This document shows, in pieces, positions 1 through 6,693 of a DNA stretch of 6,693 nucleotides. The DNA comes from Paludibacter sp. Lineage in GTDB: Bacteria > Bacteroidota > Bacteroidia > Bacteroidales > Paludibacteraceae. Where the stretch lies: the NCBI GenBank assembly GCA_024709185.1, contig JANJXE010000224.1:1-6693 (forward strand), written 5' to 3'. How positions within the stretch are numbered: the stretch's first letter is position 1; the number at the start of each line of letters is the position of its first letter. The notes below the pieces were generated by a model, which was not told where the DNA came from, searched no databases, and was given only the letters and a program-made list of their open reading frames with translations. Made by a program: the position numbers and the translations under genes.

Positions 1-51
1 TTTTTGATAACACAATTTTCATTTATACATTTCAAAAAACACAAATTCAAT

Positions 52-1296
52 ATGACAATTAAAAAGAATATATTGATTTTCAGCCTAAACCTTGTGATTG
101 TTGCTTTTGTAAGTTGTGAAGAGCTAGTTCCAAATCCTCCAGTTGAAAAACCGGTAATACCTTCAAAGTATATTCTTATCAATGGAATTAAAAATACCGA
201 TACCGATTTTCAAGCACTGAATAATAATTTCGGCAAAGCATCAGGAAAAGATATTCCGGTAGGCGCCGGGTTTATAATTTCATATTTGAACGCTTCTTCA
301 GCTGCATGTGTGAATACCTTAAATTCATATTTGGCTTTGTCAGAAAAATACGATGTCCCAGTACTTGTTCAATTAGATGGCGAGAGTTGGTGGGATGGTC
401 GCCCAGATTTGTGGAATTGGTGGGATGCGAGTGCTCCGGGTTATAATCCTGCGAATAAAGAAAATGTAGAATGGACAAGTTGGTCATCAACCGATGCAGT
501 AAAGATTGGCTGGCGTAACTGGGGACGTCAATTAAGAGTTAAGCCAATGATGAACTTAATGAGTCCTGTTTACCGTGCAGCTACCCACGAACAATTGAAT
601 GTTTTAATTCCAATAGTGGTAAATTGGTGGAACAAACTTACAACAGAAAAGAAATATCTGTTGGTTGGTGTGAAATTAGGTTGGGAGAGTTCAATAGGCG
701 TAAATAATTGGTATTATCCAAATGGTAACAGTCTTTTGTCACAACCAGAAAGTAATGATCCGTTGTATGGACTTAATGTGCATGATATTCCGAGCAGAGG
801 CGTAACAACTATAGGGTACGCTGCAGTCAAAACAGCAGGTATTGCTACCTCGGGTACTATAACCGGAGCAATGCAAGCGGAAGTAGTCAGACGTCATTTG
901 GAAGATTGGTGCAAATTAGCTTCTGAAAAAGGTATTCCCCGCGAACGATTATTTACACACTGTGGTGCATGGGCATTAGGAGAAGATAATTATGCTTCAG
1001 CAGTCAATGAGTATTCTTGTCCCGGTTGGAGCTTCTATGAATATGCTGACGATCCGGCTAAAGATGTCACCGCTATGAACATCGTAAAAGCAAGCAATGC
1101 TCCTTATTGGGCGGCAACTGAATGGCTTTTCCAGGGACCATCAAACCAAACCAACTGGGAAAATGCATTACGAAAAACCCTTATAGATGCCAACTCCCGC
1201 TATGTGTGCATTTTCAACTGGCAAGACGTACTTACAAGAACAGGTGCTATCGATGCAATTAGAGAAGTTAGTAGGACTAAACTTGTAATTAAATAA
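52..1296 (+). CDS. Putative glycoside hydrolase-like lipoprotein, family unassigned
   Basis: I do not recognise a named family. The 414-aa product starts with a lipoprotein signal: Lys4-Lys5, a hydrophobic stretch at about residues 7-20, then AFVSC with Cys22 as the likely lipidated residue. Acidic Glu23-Glu24 and a Pro-rich linker (about 26-37) follow, which fits anchoring at the outer membrane, perhaps on the outer face. The reading frame stays open to the window edge, with a possible TTG at 4, but ATG 52 is chosen because it places the signal peptide at the N-terminus. The rest resembles a TIM-barrel glycosidase: alternating hydrophobic strands (VPVLVQLDGE 102-111, YLLVGVKLGWES 202-213, APYWAATEW 350-358, YVCIFNW 384-390) and 20 Trp residues, many suited to sugar stacking. 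Glu111, Glu212 and Glu357 lie at strand ends and are candidate catalytic acids. Asn does not precede Glu212, so this is not the textbook clan GH-A acid/base motif. It precedes a GH92 gene by 70 bp, supporting a glycan role. The glycosidase call is inference; a sugar-binding protein is the alternative. Confidence 0.62.
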   Translation: MTIKKNILIFSLNLVIVAFVSCEELVPNPPVEKPVIPSKYILINGIKNTDTDFQALNNNFGKASGKDIPVGAGFIISYLNASSAACVNTLNSYLALSEKYDVPVLVQLDGESWWDGRPDLWNWWDASAPGYNPANKENVEWTSWSSTDAVKIGWRNWGRQLRVKPMMNLMSPVYRAATHEQLNVLIPIVVNWWNKLTTEKKYLLVGVKLGWESSIGVNNWYYPNGNSLLSQPESNDPLYGLNVHDIPSRGVTTIGYAAVKTAGIATSGTITGAMQAEVVRRHLEDWCKLASEKGIPRERLFTHCGAWALGEDNYASAVNEYSCPGWSFYEYADDPAKDVTAMNIVKASNAPYWAATEWLFQGPSNQTNWENALRKTLIDANSRYVCIFNWQDVLTRTGAIDAIREVSRTKLVIK

Positions 1297-1366
1297 GTTT
1301 GACTGTATTCTTTAATTCAGAAATTAATAGCGCTTTATTACATTCATTTAAATTGACAATATCTTT

Positions 1367-3625
1367 ATGAAGAATAATTTTAGAATTCTATTCACCTTAC
1401 TACTAACTTGCTTTTTCCAAAATATAAAAGCAGAAGATGTTGAATTAACTAACTATGTAGATCCTTTTTGGGGGGCGGCAGAACATATATGGATTGGTGG
1501 GCATACATTTGCAGGTGCAGCAATGCCATTTGGTATGGTAAAGTTAGGTCCCGATTGTAATGAAAAGAACACAAATTCAGGGTATGACAGACATGGAAAA
1601 ATTCATGGATTCAGTCACGTACATGTTTCAGGTTCAGGTGGTAATCCAAAATATGGCAATGTGCTGGTAATGGCTACAAGTGGTAAACTGAATATCAAAA
1701 ACTATGGGTCTGATAGAGCAAATGAAGTTGCGTCGCCGGGATATTTCTCTGTTGATTATTCATCGTATGATATTCATTCAGAATTTTCTGTAACACATAG
1801 TGTTGGATTCCATAAATATCAATTCAATAAGACAGGCGAATCAAATATACTTTTTGATTTGGGAAGTTATTTAATTTGGCCAGGGGATTTGTCGTGGACA
1901 CAGGAATTGGTTGGATCAGAAGTGAAAATAAATTCAAGAAACGAACTTCAGGGCTATACCAGGGTGAGAAGAGGATGGGGACAAGGAAAAGCCTATACAG
2001 TATTCTTTTATGCTGTTCTTGATACACCAGCCGATAATATTGGCACATGGAAATCAGGCGTTCAATTTGATGGAGAAGGGAGTCAATCGGATACAAACGA
2101 ACCGGTAGGCGCTTACTTAACTTACAATTCAAAACCGGGTCAGGTTGTGAAATTAAAGGTCGGCATTTCCTTTCTTGGAGTTGAGAAAGCAAAAGCAAAT
2201 CTAATGAATGAAGCCAATCATTGGGATTTTGAGAAAACCCGAAATGATGCCAAACTTGCCTGGAATAAGGAATTGAATAAAATTCAGATTGAAAACAGCA
2301 ACGAAGTAACAAAATCAATTTTCTATTCAGCATTATATCATGCACTTTTACAACCTACCAATCGCACCGGCGAAAATCCTCTCTGGAAAACCAATCGTCC
2401 TTATTACGATGATTTCTTCTGTATTTGGGACACTTTCAGAGCAACTCATCCATTATTTACCTTAATTGATGAGAAACGACAGGTTGATATGGTGAATACT
2501 TTGTTAGATATTTACGAAAACGAAGGATATATGCCCGATGCATGGTCGGGAAACTCATATGCCATGACACAAGGTGGTAGTAATAGCGATGTGATGATTG
2601 CCGATGCTTTTGTAAAGGGATTAAAAGGTATAGATTATGAATTGGCGTTAAAAGCTATGTTGCAAAATGCTGAAGTAGTTCCCGGTGGTAATGAGGAAAA
2701 ATACGGACGTGGCGGATTATCAAGTTATAACACATTAGGATATGTTTCAAACGATTTTGTTAGATCAGGAAGCAGGACAATGGAATATGCCTATAACGAT
2801 TATTGTATTGCAACAGTCGCCAAAGGTTTGGGTTACAATGAAGTTTATGATAAGTATTCGAAAAAAGCCAGTAACTGGAAAAATATTTGGTATTCCGGTG
2901 TAGAACATGAAGGGGCAAAAGGATTTATATTGCCAAGACAAAAGGATGGTAGCTGGGTGTTAACACAAAATTTGAATGAGGCAGGTGGTTTAATGGGATG
3001 GACATATGAAGGTAATTCATGGGAGTATTCACTTTATGTTCCACATGATGTAGCAGAACTGATACACTATTGTGGTGGTTCTAAAATGTTTGAGCAAAGA
3101 CTAGATACTTTTTTTACTAAACAAGGAAAGAGTCACAGTCAATATACAAATGACTATTTTAATATCAGTAATGAGCCTGGTTTTTTAGCTCCATTACTCT
3201 ATAACTATATAGGTAAGCCTTATAAATCGTCGGAGTTGGTACGAAAAATTCTTGCCGAGAACTTCAAAACAGGACTCGACGGATTACCCGGGAATGATGA
3301 TTCTGGTAGTATGTCAGCATGGTTTATTTTTCATTCTATGGGCTTCTATCCAATTGCCGGTACTGATATTTATCTTATATCATCTCCACTTAATAATCGT
3401 TCGATAATTACATTAGGCCAAAACAAAAAACTAACGATAATTGCTAAAGGTTTATCTGATAATAATATATTTATCCGTTCAGCTACATTAAATGGTAAGC
3501 CGCTCAACAGGAGTTGGTTTCGTCACAGTGAGATAATCAATGGAGGTGTTTTAGAGTTTACAATGGACAGTAAGATTAGTAATTGGGGAACAAGTGATTT
3601 GCCGCCAAGTATGTCTGGAAGATAA
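1367..3625 (+). CDS. GH92 family exo-alpha-mannosidase, exported
   Basis: Family GH92 enzymes are calcium-dependent, inverting exo-acting alpha-mannosidases that trim N-glycans, yeast mannan or other mannosides. The product is 752 aa, normal for the family and apparently complete. A signal peptide (residues 1 to about 22, likely cut after IKA) lacks a lipobox, suggesting a periplasmic enzyme. The N-terminal beta-sandwich carries family motifs: TFAGAAMPFGMVKLGPD (47-63) and GFSHVHVSGSGG (81-92). The catalytic (alpha/alpha)6 domain carries IWDTFR (353-358), GGSNSDVMIADAF (403-415), YEGNSWEY (547-554) with Glu548 as the likely general acid, NEPG (602-605), and GLPGNDDSGSMSAW (639-652), whose Asp residues hold the expected general base. 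The acid is Glu rather than the Gln reported for mannose-phosphate-type members, so an ordinary mannosidase is more likely. NEPGFLAPLLYNY replaces the NEP(S/D)-type segment I recall from characterised members, so linkage specificity is open. ATG 1367 has no Shine-Dalgarno, as usual in this phylum. The gene lies between the lipoprotein and GH106 genes, probably in one operon. Confidence 0.95.
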   Translation: MKNNFRILFTLLLTCFFQNIKAEDVELTNYVDPFWGAAEHIWIGGHTFAGAAMPFGMVKLGPDCNEKNTNSGYDRHGKIHGFSHVHVSGSGGNPKYGNVLVMATSGKLNIKNYGSDRANEVASPGYFSVDYSSYDIHSEFSVTHSVGFHKYQFNKTGESNILFDLGSYLIWPGDLSWTQELVGSEVKINSRNELQGYTRVRRGWGQGKAYTVFFYAVLDTPADNIGTWKSGVQFDGEGSQSDTNEPVGAYLTYNSKPGQVVKLKVGISFLGVEKAKANLMNEANHWDFEKTRNDAKLAWNKELNKIQIENSNEVTKSIFYSALYHALLQPTNRTGENPLWKTNRPYYDDFFCIWDTFRATHPLFTLIDEKRQVDMVNTLLDIYENEGYMPDAWSGNSYAMTQGGSNSDVMIADAFVKGLKGIDYELALKAMLQNAEVVPGGNEEKYGRGGLSSYNTLGYVSNDFVRSGSRTMEYAYNDYCIATVAKGLGYNEVYDKYSKKASNWKNIWYSGVEHEGAKGFILPRQKDGSWVLTQNLNEAGGLMGWTYEGNSWEYSLYVPHDVAELIHYCGGSKMFEQRLDTFFTKQGKSHSQYTNDYFNISNEPGFLAPLLYNYIGKPYKSSELVRKILAENFKTGLDGLPGNDDSGSMSAWFIFHSMGFYPIAGTDIYLISSPLNNRSIITLGQNKKLTIIAKGLSDNNIFIRSATLNGKPLNRSWFRHSEIINGGVLEFTMDSKISNWGTSDLPPSMSGR

Positions 3626-3688
3626 ATGGCAAATGGTTAATTCCGGGGATATATAAAAGACAACCAAGTATGATTCAAAGTATTGAAA

Positions 3689-6481
3689 ATGAAGGCATTA
3701 TATATTATATTGTTATTAACAGCATTTTTTCGTTTTCAGCTTGATGCACAAATATCAAGTGAAAATGATCTGTATGTAAAATTTAAAACACCAGGTACAA
3801 ACTCTCGTTTGTTTGTTCGATGGTGGTGGAATGGAAATAAACTCTCAGAAGCTGAAATTCTGCGTCAACTGGATGTAATGAAAGCTGCCGGAATCGGGGG
3901 CGTCGAAATTAATCCAATTAAATTCCAACTTGCTCCCGACCCTACTGGTTATAATGAAATTGAATGGCTTTCGGAAGAATGGCTATCGATGGTTAAGATT
4001 GCAGTTCAAGGCGCAAAAGAAAGACAAATGACCTGCGATATGATTGTTGGATCAGGTTGGCCTTTTGGTGGTGAGTTTTTGTCGCGGGATGAACAAACGC
4101 AACTAACAACTATTGAAACAAAGAATATTAAGGGACCTTTGAATCTGAAGCTTAGTGTCAAAGAGATATTGGATGGAGTAAATCCTGACTTTCACTCAAA
4201 ATATTATAATCCCGAAAAAGAATTGATAATGTTGCGGCTTGCCCCTCAAAAAATGAATCAGTTTTCACCCGGCATTTCCATAAAATTTGAAAGTAAAAGA
4301 GATAGTATTTTGATTGACATCCCTCATGGTGATCATGTTTTGTACTCAGTTGTAAAGTTAACTGGATATATGGCTGTCATAAATGGCGCTTCAGGAGCCA
4401 GGGGCCCTGTGCTCAATCACTTTAATAAGACAGCTGTTGAGCATTTTTTAAATCGAATGTCGGATGCTTTAATCAGCAAACTCGGGAATTTGGGTAATTG
4501 GTTTCGGGCTTTTTTTGTTGATAGTTTAGAGCTTGAAGGAGCAAATTGGTGTGATGATTTATTTGCAGAATTTAAAAAGCGCAGAGGGTATGACTTAGAA
4601 CCTTATTATCCTTATGTGTTATTCAAAATCGGCGAAATGGGCAATGTTGTAAAAGAAGAGTATGGATCACAATTATCACCAGATGTAAAAGACATTATTA
4701 ATCGGGTTCGTTACGATTTGGAAATAACAAGAACTGAATTGTTTAAAGAACGATTTGCTGATGTGGTTCAGGACTGGTGTGAAAAAAATAATGTAAAATC
4801 GCGTATGCAAGCATACGGCCATGGATATTTACCAATTGAATCGAGTATGAATGTTGACATTCCTGAATGTGAAACATGGTTCAATCCATCGGTAGGAATT
4901 GATATGCCTGAATTCGAATCACGTCGAGAATATTCCATGTCGAATAAATTTGTATCATCAGCAGCACATCTTGCCGGAAAAAGAATAATTAGTTGTGAGG
5001 AGATTACAAATGTTGGATTTGTTTTTAATGAAACTCTTGAGCAAATTAAACTTGTTGGTGACATGAGTAATCTTTCAGGGGTGACACATTCCATTCTACA
5101 TGGTTATAACTATAGTCCTTCGGAAGTGCCATTTCCCGGCTGGATTCAGTATGGTGCTTTTTTTAGCGAAAGAAATACCTGGTGGAAATACTTTAGAAAA
5201 TGGAGTGATTATAAAGCAAGGCTTTCAGAGGTGTTTCAAAATTCAGAAATGCAAGCGGACGTAGCAATACTTCAGCCGACTGCCGACTTATGGACAAAAT
5301 TTGGAGCACAACGCGATCCATTCCCTAATATAGTTTATCCTGTATATGTAAATAATCTTTGGGAGGCAATACATCAAAATGGTAGTGGTTGCGATTATTT
5401 AAGCGAACAAATAATTCAAAAATCAGCTGTCAAAAAAGGTTGTTTAACCTTTGGTAGTAGAAGTTACAAAACAATTTTTATTGTTGAGGTTGAAACAATA
5501 GACCCTAAAACAGTCATAGTGCTACAGCAATTCGCTAAAGTAGGGGGAAAGATTGTGTTTATTGGGAAGGAACCGTTTAAGGTATCAGGCTTTAAGAACT
5601 TTGAACAAAACGGGAAAATAGTAGAGAATATGATTAAGAACATTAAAACTAAATATCCTAACAATGTTTTTAATGTAGATATTCCTACAAAACCTCTAAT
5701 GCAGTGGTATACCAGCATACAAAGTAAAATCAATATAACTCCTTATATTTCAATTAATAACCCTAATAAGTTCTTAAGTCAGGTTTATTACAAAACTAAA
5801 GATTTGGATATTTTCTTTATATCGAATATTAGTCGGTTCAATGCATTTTCGTCTGACGTAACATTCAATTTAAATATTAAAGGTAAAAAAGCATGGAGAT
5901 GGAATCCTGAAACAGGAGAAAGGCATTTGATGCCAATTGAGAATTCCAAATTGAGACTTTATTTAAATCCATCAGAGTCTCAACTTATTGTCTTCGACAA
6001 ATGTGATGAAGGAGAGTTAATTAAAGAAAGGATTCCAGATATTTCACAATCAGTAGATATTAATGCATCATGGAATATAAGTTTAAATCACATAAATGGA
6101 ACAAGTTCTAAGGAAAGCTTAAATGAATTGATTGATTTCTCAAGGAGTCCGAAATATGTCAGTTTTGCAGGTGAAATTTGCTATGAAGCAGCTTTAAGAA
6201 TTGATAAAACTAAACCAAATTTTATTGATTTGGGAAATATCAATGGAGTTTCTGAGCTATATTTAAACGACAAAAAGGTGGGCGTAGTATGGTATGGTAA
6301 ACATATTTATGATATTTCAAAATTTATTACCCTAGGTGATAATAGATTGAAAGTTATTGTAACTACTACACTTGGAAACTACTGCAAGTCACTAACGGAA
6401 AATAGGGTTGCACAAAGTTGGACATCCAACCAACCTATTTATCCCTGCGGAATGATTGGACCTGTAAAATTGTATGAATAA
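3689..6481 (+). CDS. GH106 family alpha-L-rhamnosidase-like glycosidase, exported
   Basis: GH106 enzymes are inverting alpha-L-rhamnosidases that act on pectic rhamnogalacturonans, arabinogalactan side chains and similar glycans. From ATG 3689 the product is 930 aa; a TTG two codons earlier is possible but gives no better signal. A signal peptide (1-20, cut near LDA/Q) without a lipobox points to the periplasm. Family landmarks in order: RWWWNG (44-49), the EILRQLDVMKAAGIGGVEIN segment (56-75), MIVGSGWPFGG (118-128), NHFNKTAVEHFLNRM (243-257), FFVDSLELEG (275-284) with acidic residues Asp278, Glu281 and Glu283, FKKRRGYDLEPYYP (295-308), PECETWF (392-398), and AAHLAGKRIISCEEIT (425-440) with Glu437-Glu438 as likely active-site acids. 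The C-terminus (about 845-930) resembles a jelly-roll domain: SELYLNDKKVGVVWYG (855-870), DNRLKVIVTTTLGN (884-897) and GMIGPVKL (921-928). The length is at the short end for GH106, but no module seems missing. It starts 63 bp after the GH92 gene. Rhamnose specificity is inferred from the family; other deoxy or modified sugars cannot be excluded. Confidence 0.88.
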   Translation: MKALYIILLLTAFFRFQLDAQISSENDLYVKFKTPGTNSRLFVRWWWNGNKLSEAEILRQLDVMKAAGIGGVEINPIKFQLAPDPTGYNEIEWLSEEWLSMVKIAVQGAKERQMTCDMIVGSGWPFGGEFLSRDEQTQLTTIETKNIKGPLNLKLSVKEILDGVNPDFHSKYYNPEKELIMLRLAPQKMNQFSPGISIKFESKRDSILIDIPHGDHVLYSVVKLTGYMAVINGASGARGPVLNHFNKTAVEHFLNRMSDALISKLGNLGNWFRAFFVDSLELEGANWCDDLFAEFKKRRGYDLEPYYPYVLFKIGEMGNVVKEEYGSQLSPDVKDIINRVRYDLEITRTELFKERFADVVQDWCEKNNVKSRMQAYGHGYLPIESSMNVDIPECETWFNPSVGIDMPEFESRREYSMSNKFVSSAAHLAGKRIISCEEITNVGFVFNETLEQIKLVGDMSNLSGVTHSILHGYNYSPSEVPFPGWIQYGAFFSERNTWWKYFRKWSDYKARLSEVFQNSEMQADVAILQPTADLWTKFGAQRDPFPNIVYPVYVNNLWEAIHQNGSGCDYLSEQIIQKSAVKKGCLTFGSRSYKTIFIVEVETIDPKTVIVLQQFAKVGGKIVFIGKEPFKVSGFKNFEQNGKIVENMIKNIKTKYPNNVFNVDIPTKPLMQWYTSIQSKINITPYISINNPNKFLSQVYYKTKDLDIFFISNISRFNAFSSDVTFNLNIKGKKAWRWNPETGERHLMPIENSKLRLYLNPSESQLIVFDKCDEGELIKERIPDISQSVDINASWNISLNHINGTSSKESLNELIDFSRSPKYVSFAGEICYEAALRIDKTKPNFIDLGNINGVSELYLNDKKVGVVWYGKHIYDISKFITLGDNRLKVIVTTTLGNYCKSLTENRVAQSWTSNQPIYPCGMIGPVKLYE

Positions 6482-6552
6482 ACCAATTATACAATGAATT
6501 TCAATACTGATTATTTACATCGAAAACACCTAAATTATTTAAATATAACGAT

Positions 6553-6693
6553 ATGAATTCACGAGAAAGAGTTTTAACTGCATTTAAAAAATTACCCGGA
6601 TTACCCGACAGAGTACCTGTTCAGTTTGACTTGTGTCGCCAACTCAGCGATCATTTCGCACAAAAACTGGGTATTCCGGCACATTATACAGAG
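6553..6693 (+). CDS. URO-D / methyltransferase-like protein, 5' part only
   Basis: Only the first 47 codons are present, and the frame is still open at the window end. The opening MNSRERVLTAFKK, followed by PDRVPVQFD (residues 18-26), is the characteristic start of the uroporphyrinogen-decarboxylase superfamily branch that includes corrinoid methyltransferases of the MtaA/CmuA type and many uncharacterised proteins near sugar-catabolism genes. There is no signal peptide, so it is cytoplasmic, unlike its three upstream neighbours. ATG 6553 is the natural start because the family motif begins directly after it. It lies 71 bp after the GH106 stop, same strand, with no terminator visible between, so it probably belongs to the same transcript. 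A role in haem synthesis is unlikely in this context. A role in methyl transfer or another step on released sugars is inference. The zinc- and cofactor-binding residues that would decide this lie beyond the window. Confidence 0.8.
   Translation, partial: MNSRERVLTAFKKLPGLPDRVPVQFDLCRQLSDHFAQKLGIPAHYTE

Larger units (their letters stand above)
52..6693 (+). other. Probable glycan-degradation operon
   Basis: Four genes run in the same direction with gaps of 70, 63 and 71 bp. None of the gaps shows a GC-rich hairpin followed by a T-run, nor a full Bacteroidota promoter (TTTG at about -33 paired with TANNTTTG at about -7). Three encode exported proteins of glycosidase type and the fourth a cytoplasmic enzyme. 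Co-transcription is inferred from spacing and strand. The operon may extend beyond both window edges, where transport (SusC/SusD) and regulatory genes could lie. Confidence 0.6.

Noticed and set aside
4..51. N-terminal extension of the first gene from a TTG at position 4
   Set aside because: The 16 extra residues are not signal-like and would bury the lipoprotein signal that begins cleanly at ATG 52. The frame is open to the window edge only because the leader lacks a stop codon.
1294..1301. TAAGTTTG, a match to the Bacteroidota -7 promoter element, before the GH92 gene
   Set aside because: It overlaps the stop codon of the first gene, and no TTTG lies at the usual distance upstream (about 19-21 bp); the nearest TTG is only 8 bp away. 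A half-match in A/T-rich DNA is expected by chance.
1824..2345. A 173-codon open frame on the minus strand within the GH92 gene, and similar shorter ones at 272-490, 4768-5094 and 5464-5733
   Set aside because: All lie antisense to strongly supported coding regions and show no family motif, signal peptide or gene-like context. They are shadows of the plus-strand genes.
3605..3672. Direct repeat CCAAGTATG at 3605-3613 and 3664-3672 around the GH92-GH106 gap
   Set aside because: The copies are only 9 bp, one lies inside the GH92 coding end, and no inverted repeats or element remnant accompany them. Chance is the simplest explanation.
3670..3744. A 24-codon ORF from ATG 3670 overlapping the GH106 signal peptide out of frame
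   Set aside because: It is very short, ends inside the GH106 start and has no recognisable feature. The signal peptide from ATG 3689 is the convincing start in this region.
6482..6552. Possible terminator after the GH106 gene
   Set aside because: The gap contains only A/T-rich short palindromes such as ATTTAAAT, with no GC-rich stem or T-run, so read-through into the URO-D-like gene is more likely.

Overview
The window looks like part of a glycan-degradation locus from a member of the Bacteroidota. The reasons are low-GC DNA (judged by eye), A/T-rich gene leaders with no Shine-Dalgarno motif before any of the four starts, Bacteroidota-style exported glycosidases, and the family mix (GH92 plus GH106). 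No SusC/SusD pair, regulator or RNA gene is visible, so this would be an internal piece of a polysaccharide utilisation locus (PUL) or a related hydrolase cluster. The species cannot be named from the sequence.

Layout, all on the + strand. (1) 52-1296: a tryptophan-rich lipoprotein of 414 aa with the look of a TIM-barrel glycoside hydrolase, which I cannot assign to a known family. (2) 1367-3625: a complete GH92 exo-alpha-mannosidase-like enzyme, 752 aa, with a signal peptide. (3) 3689-6481: a GH106 alpha-L-rhamnosidase-like enzyme, 930 aa, with a signal peptide. (4) 6553 to the window end: the first 47 codons of a uroporphyrinogen-decarboxylase (URO-D)-like / corrinoid methyltransferase-like protein. 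The gaps are 70, 63 and 71 bp. None holds a convincing terminator or complete promoter, so the four genes are probably co-transcribed.

Working model (inference): the lipoprotein acts at the outer membrane on a complex glycan. The two exported enzymes, probably periplasmic, remove alpha-mannose-like and alpha-rhamnose-like end sugars. The cytoplasmic URO-D-like protein handles a downstream step, possibly linked to methyl groups on the released sugars. The two points that most deserve attention are the unassigned lipoprotein and the pairing of a URO-D-like gene with glycosidases. I see no CRISPR, mobile element, phage or defence signature.
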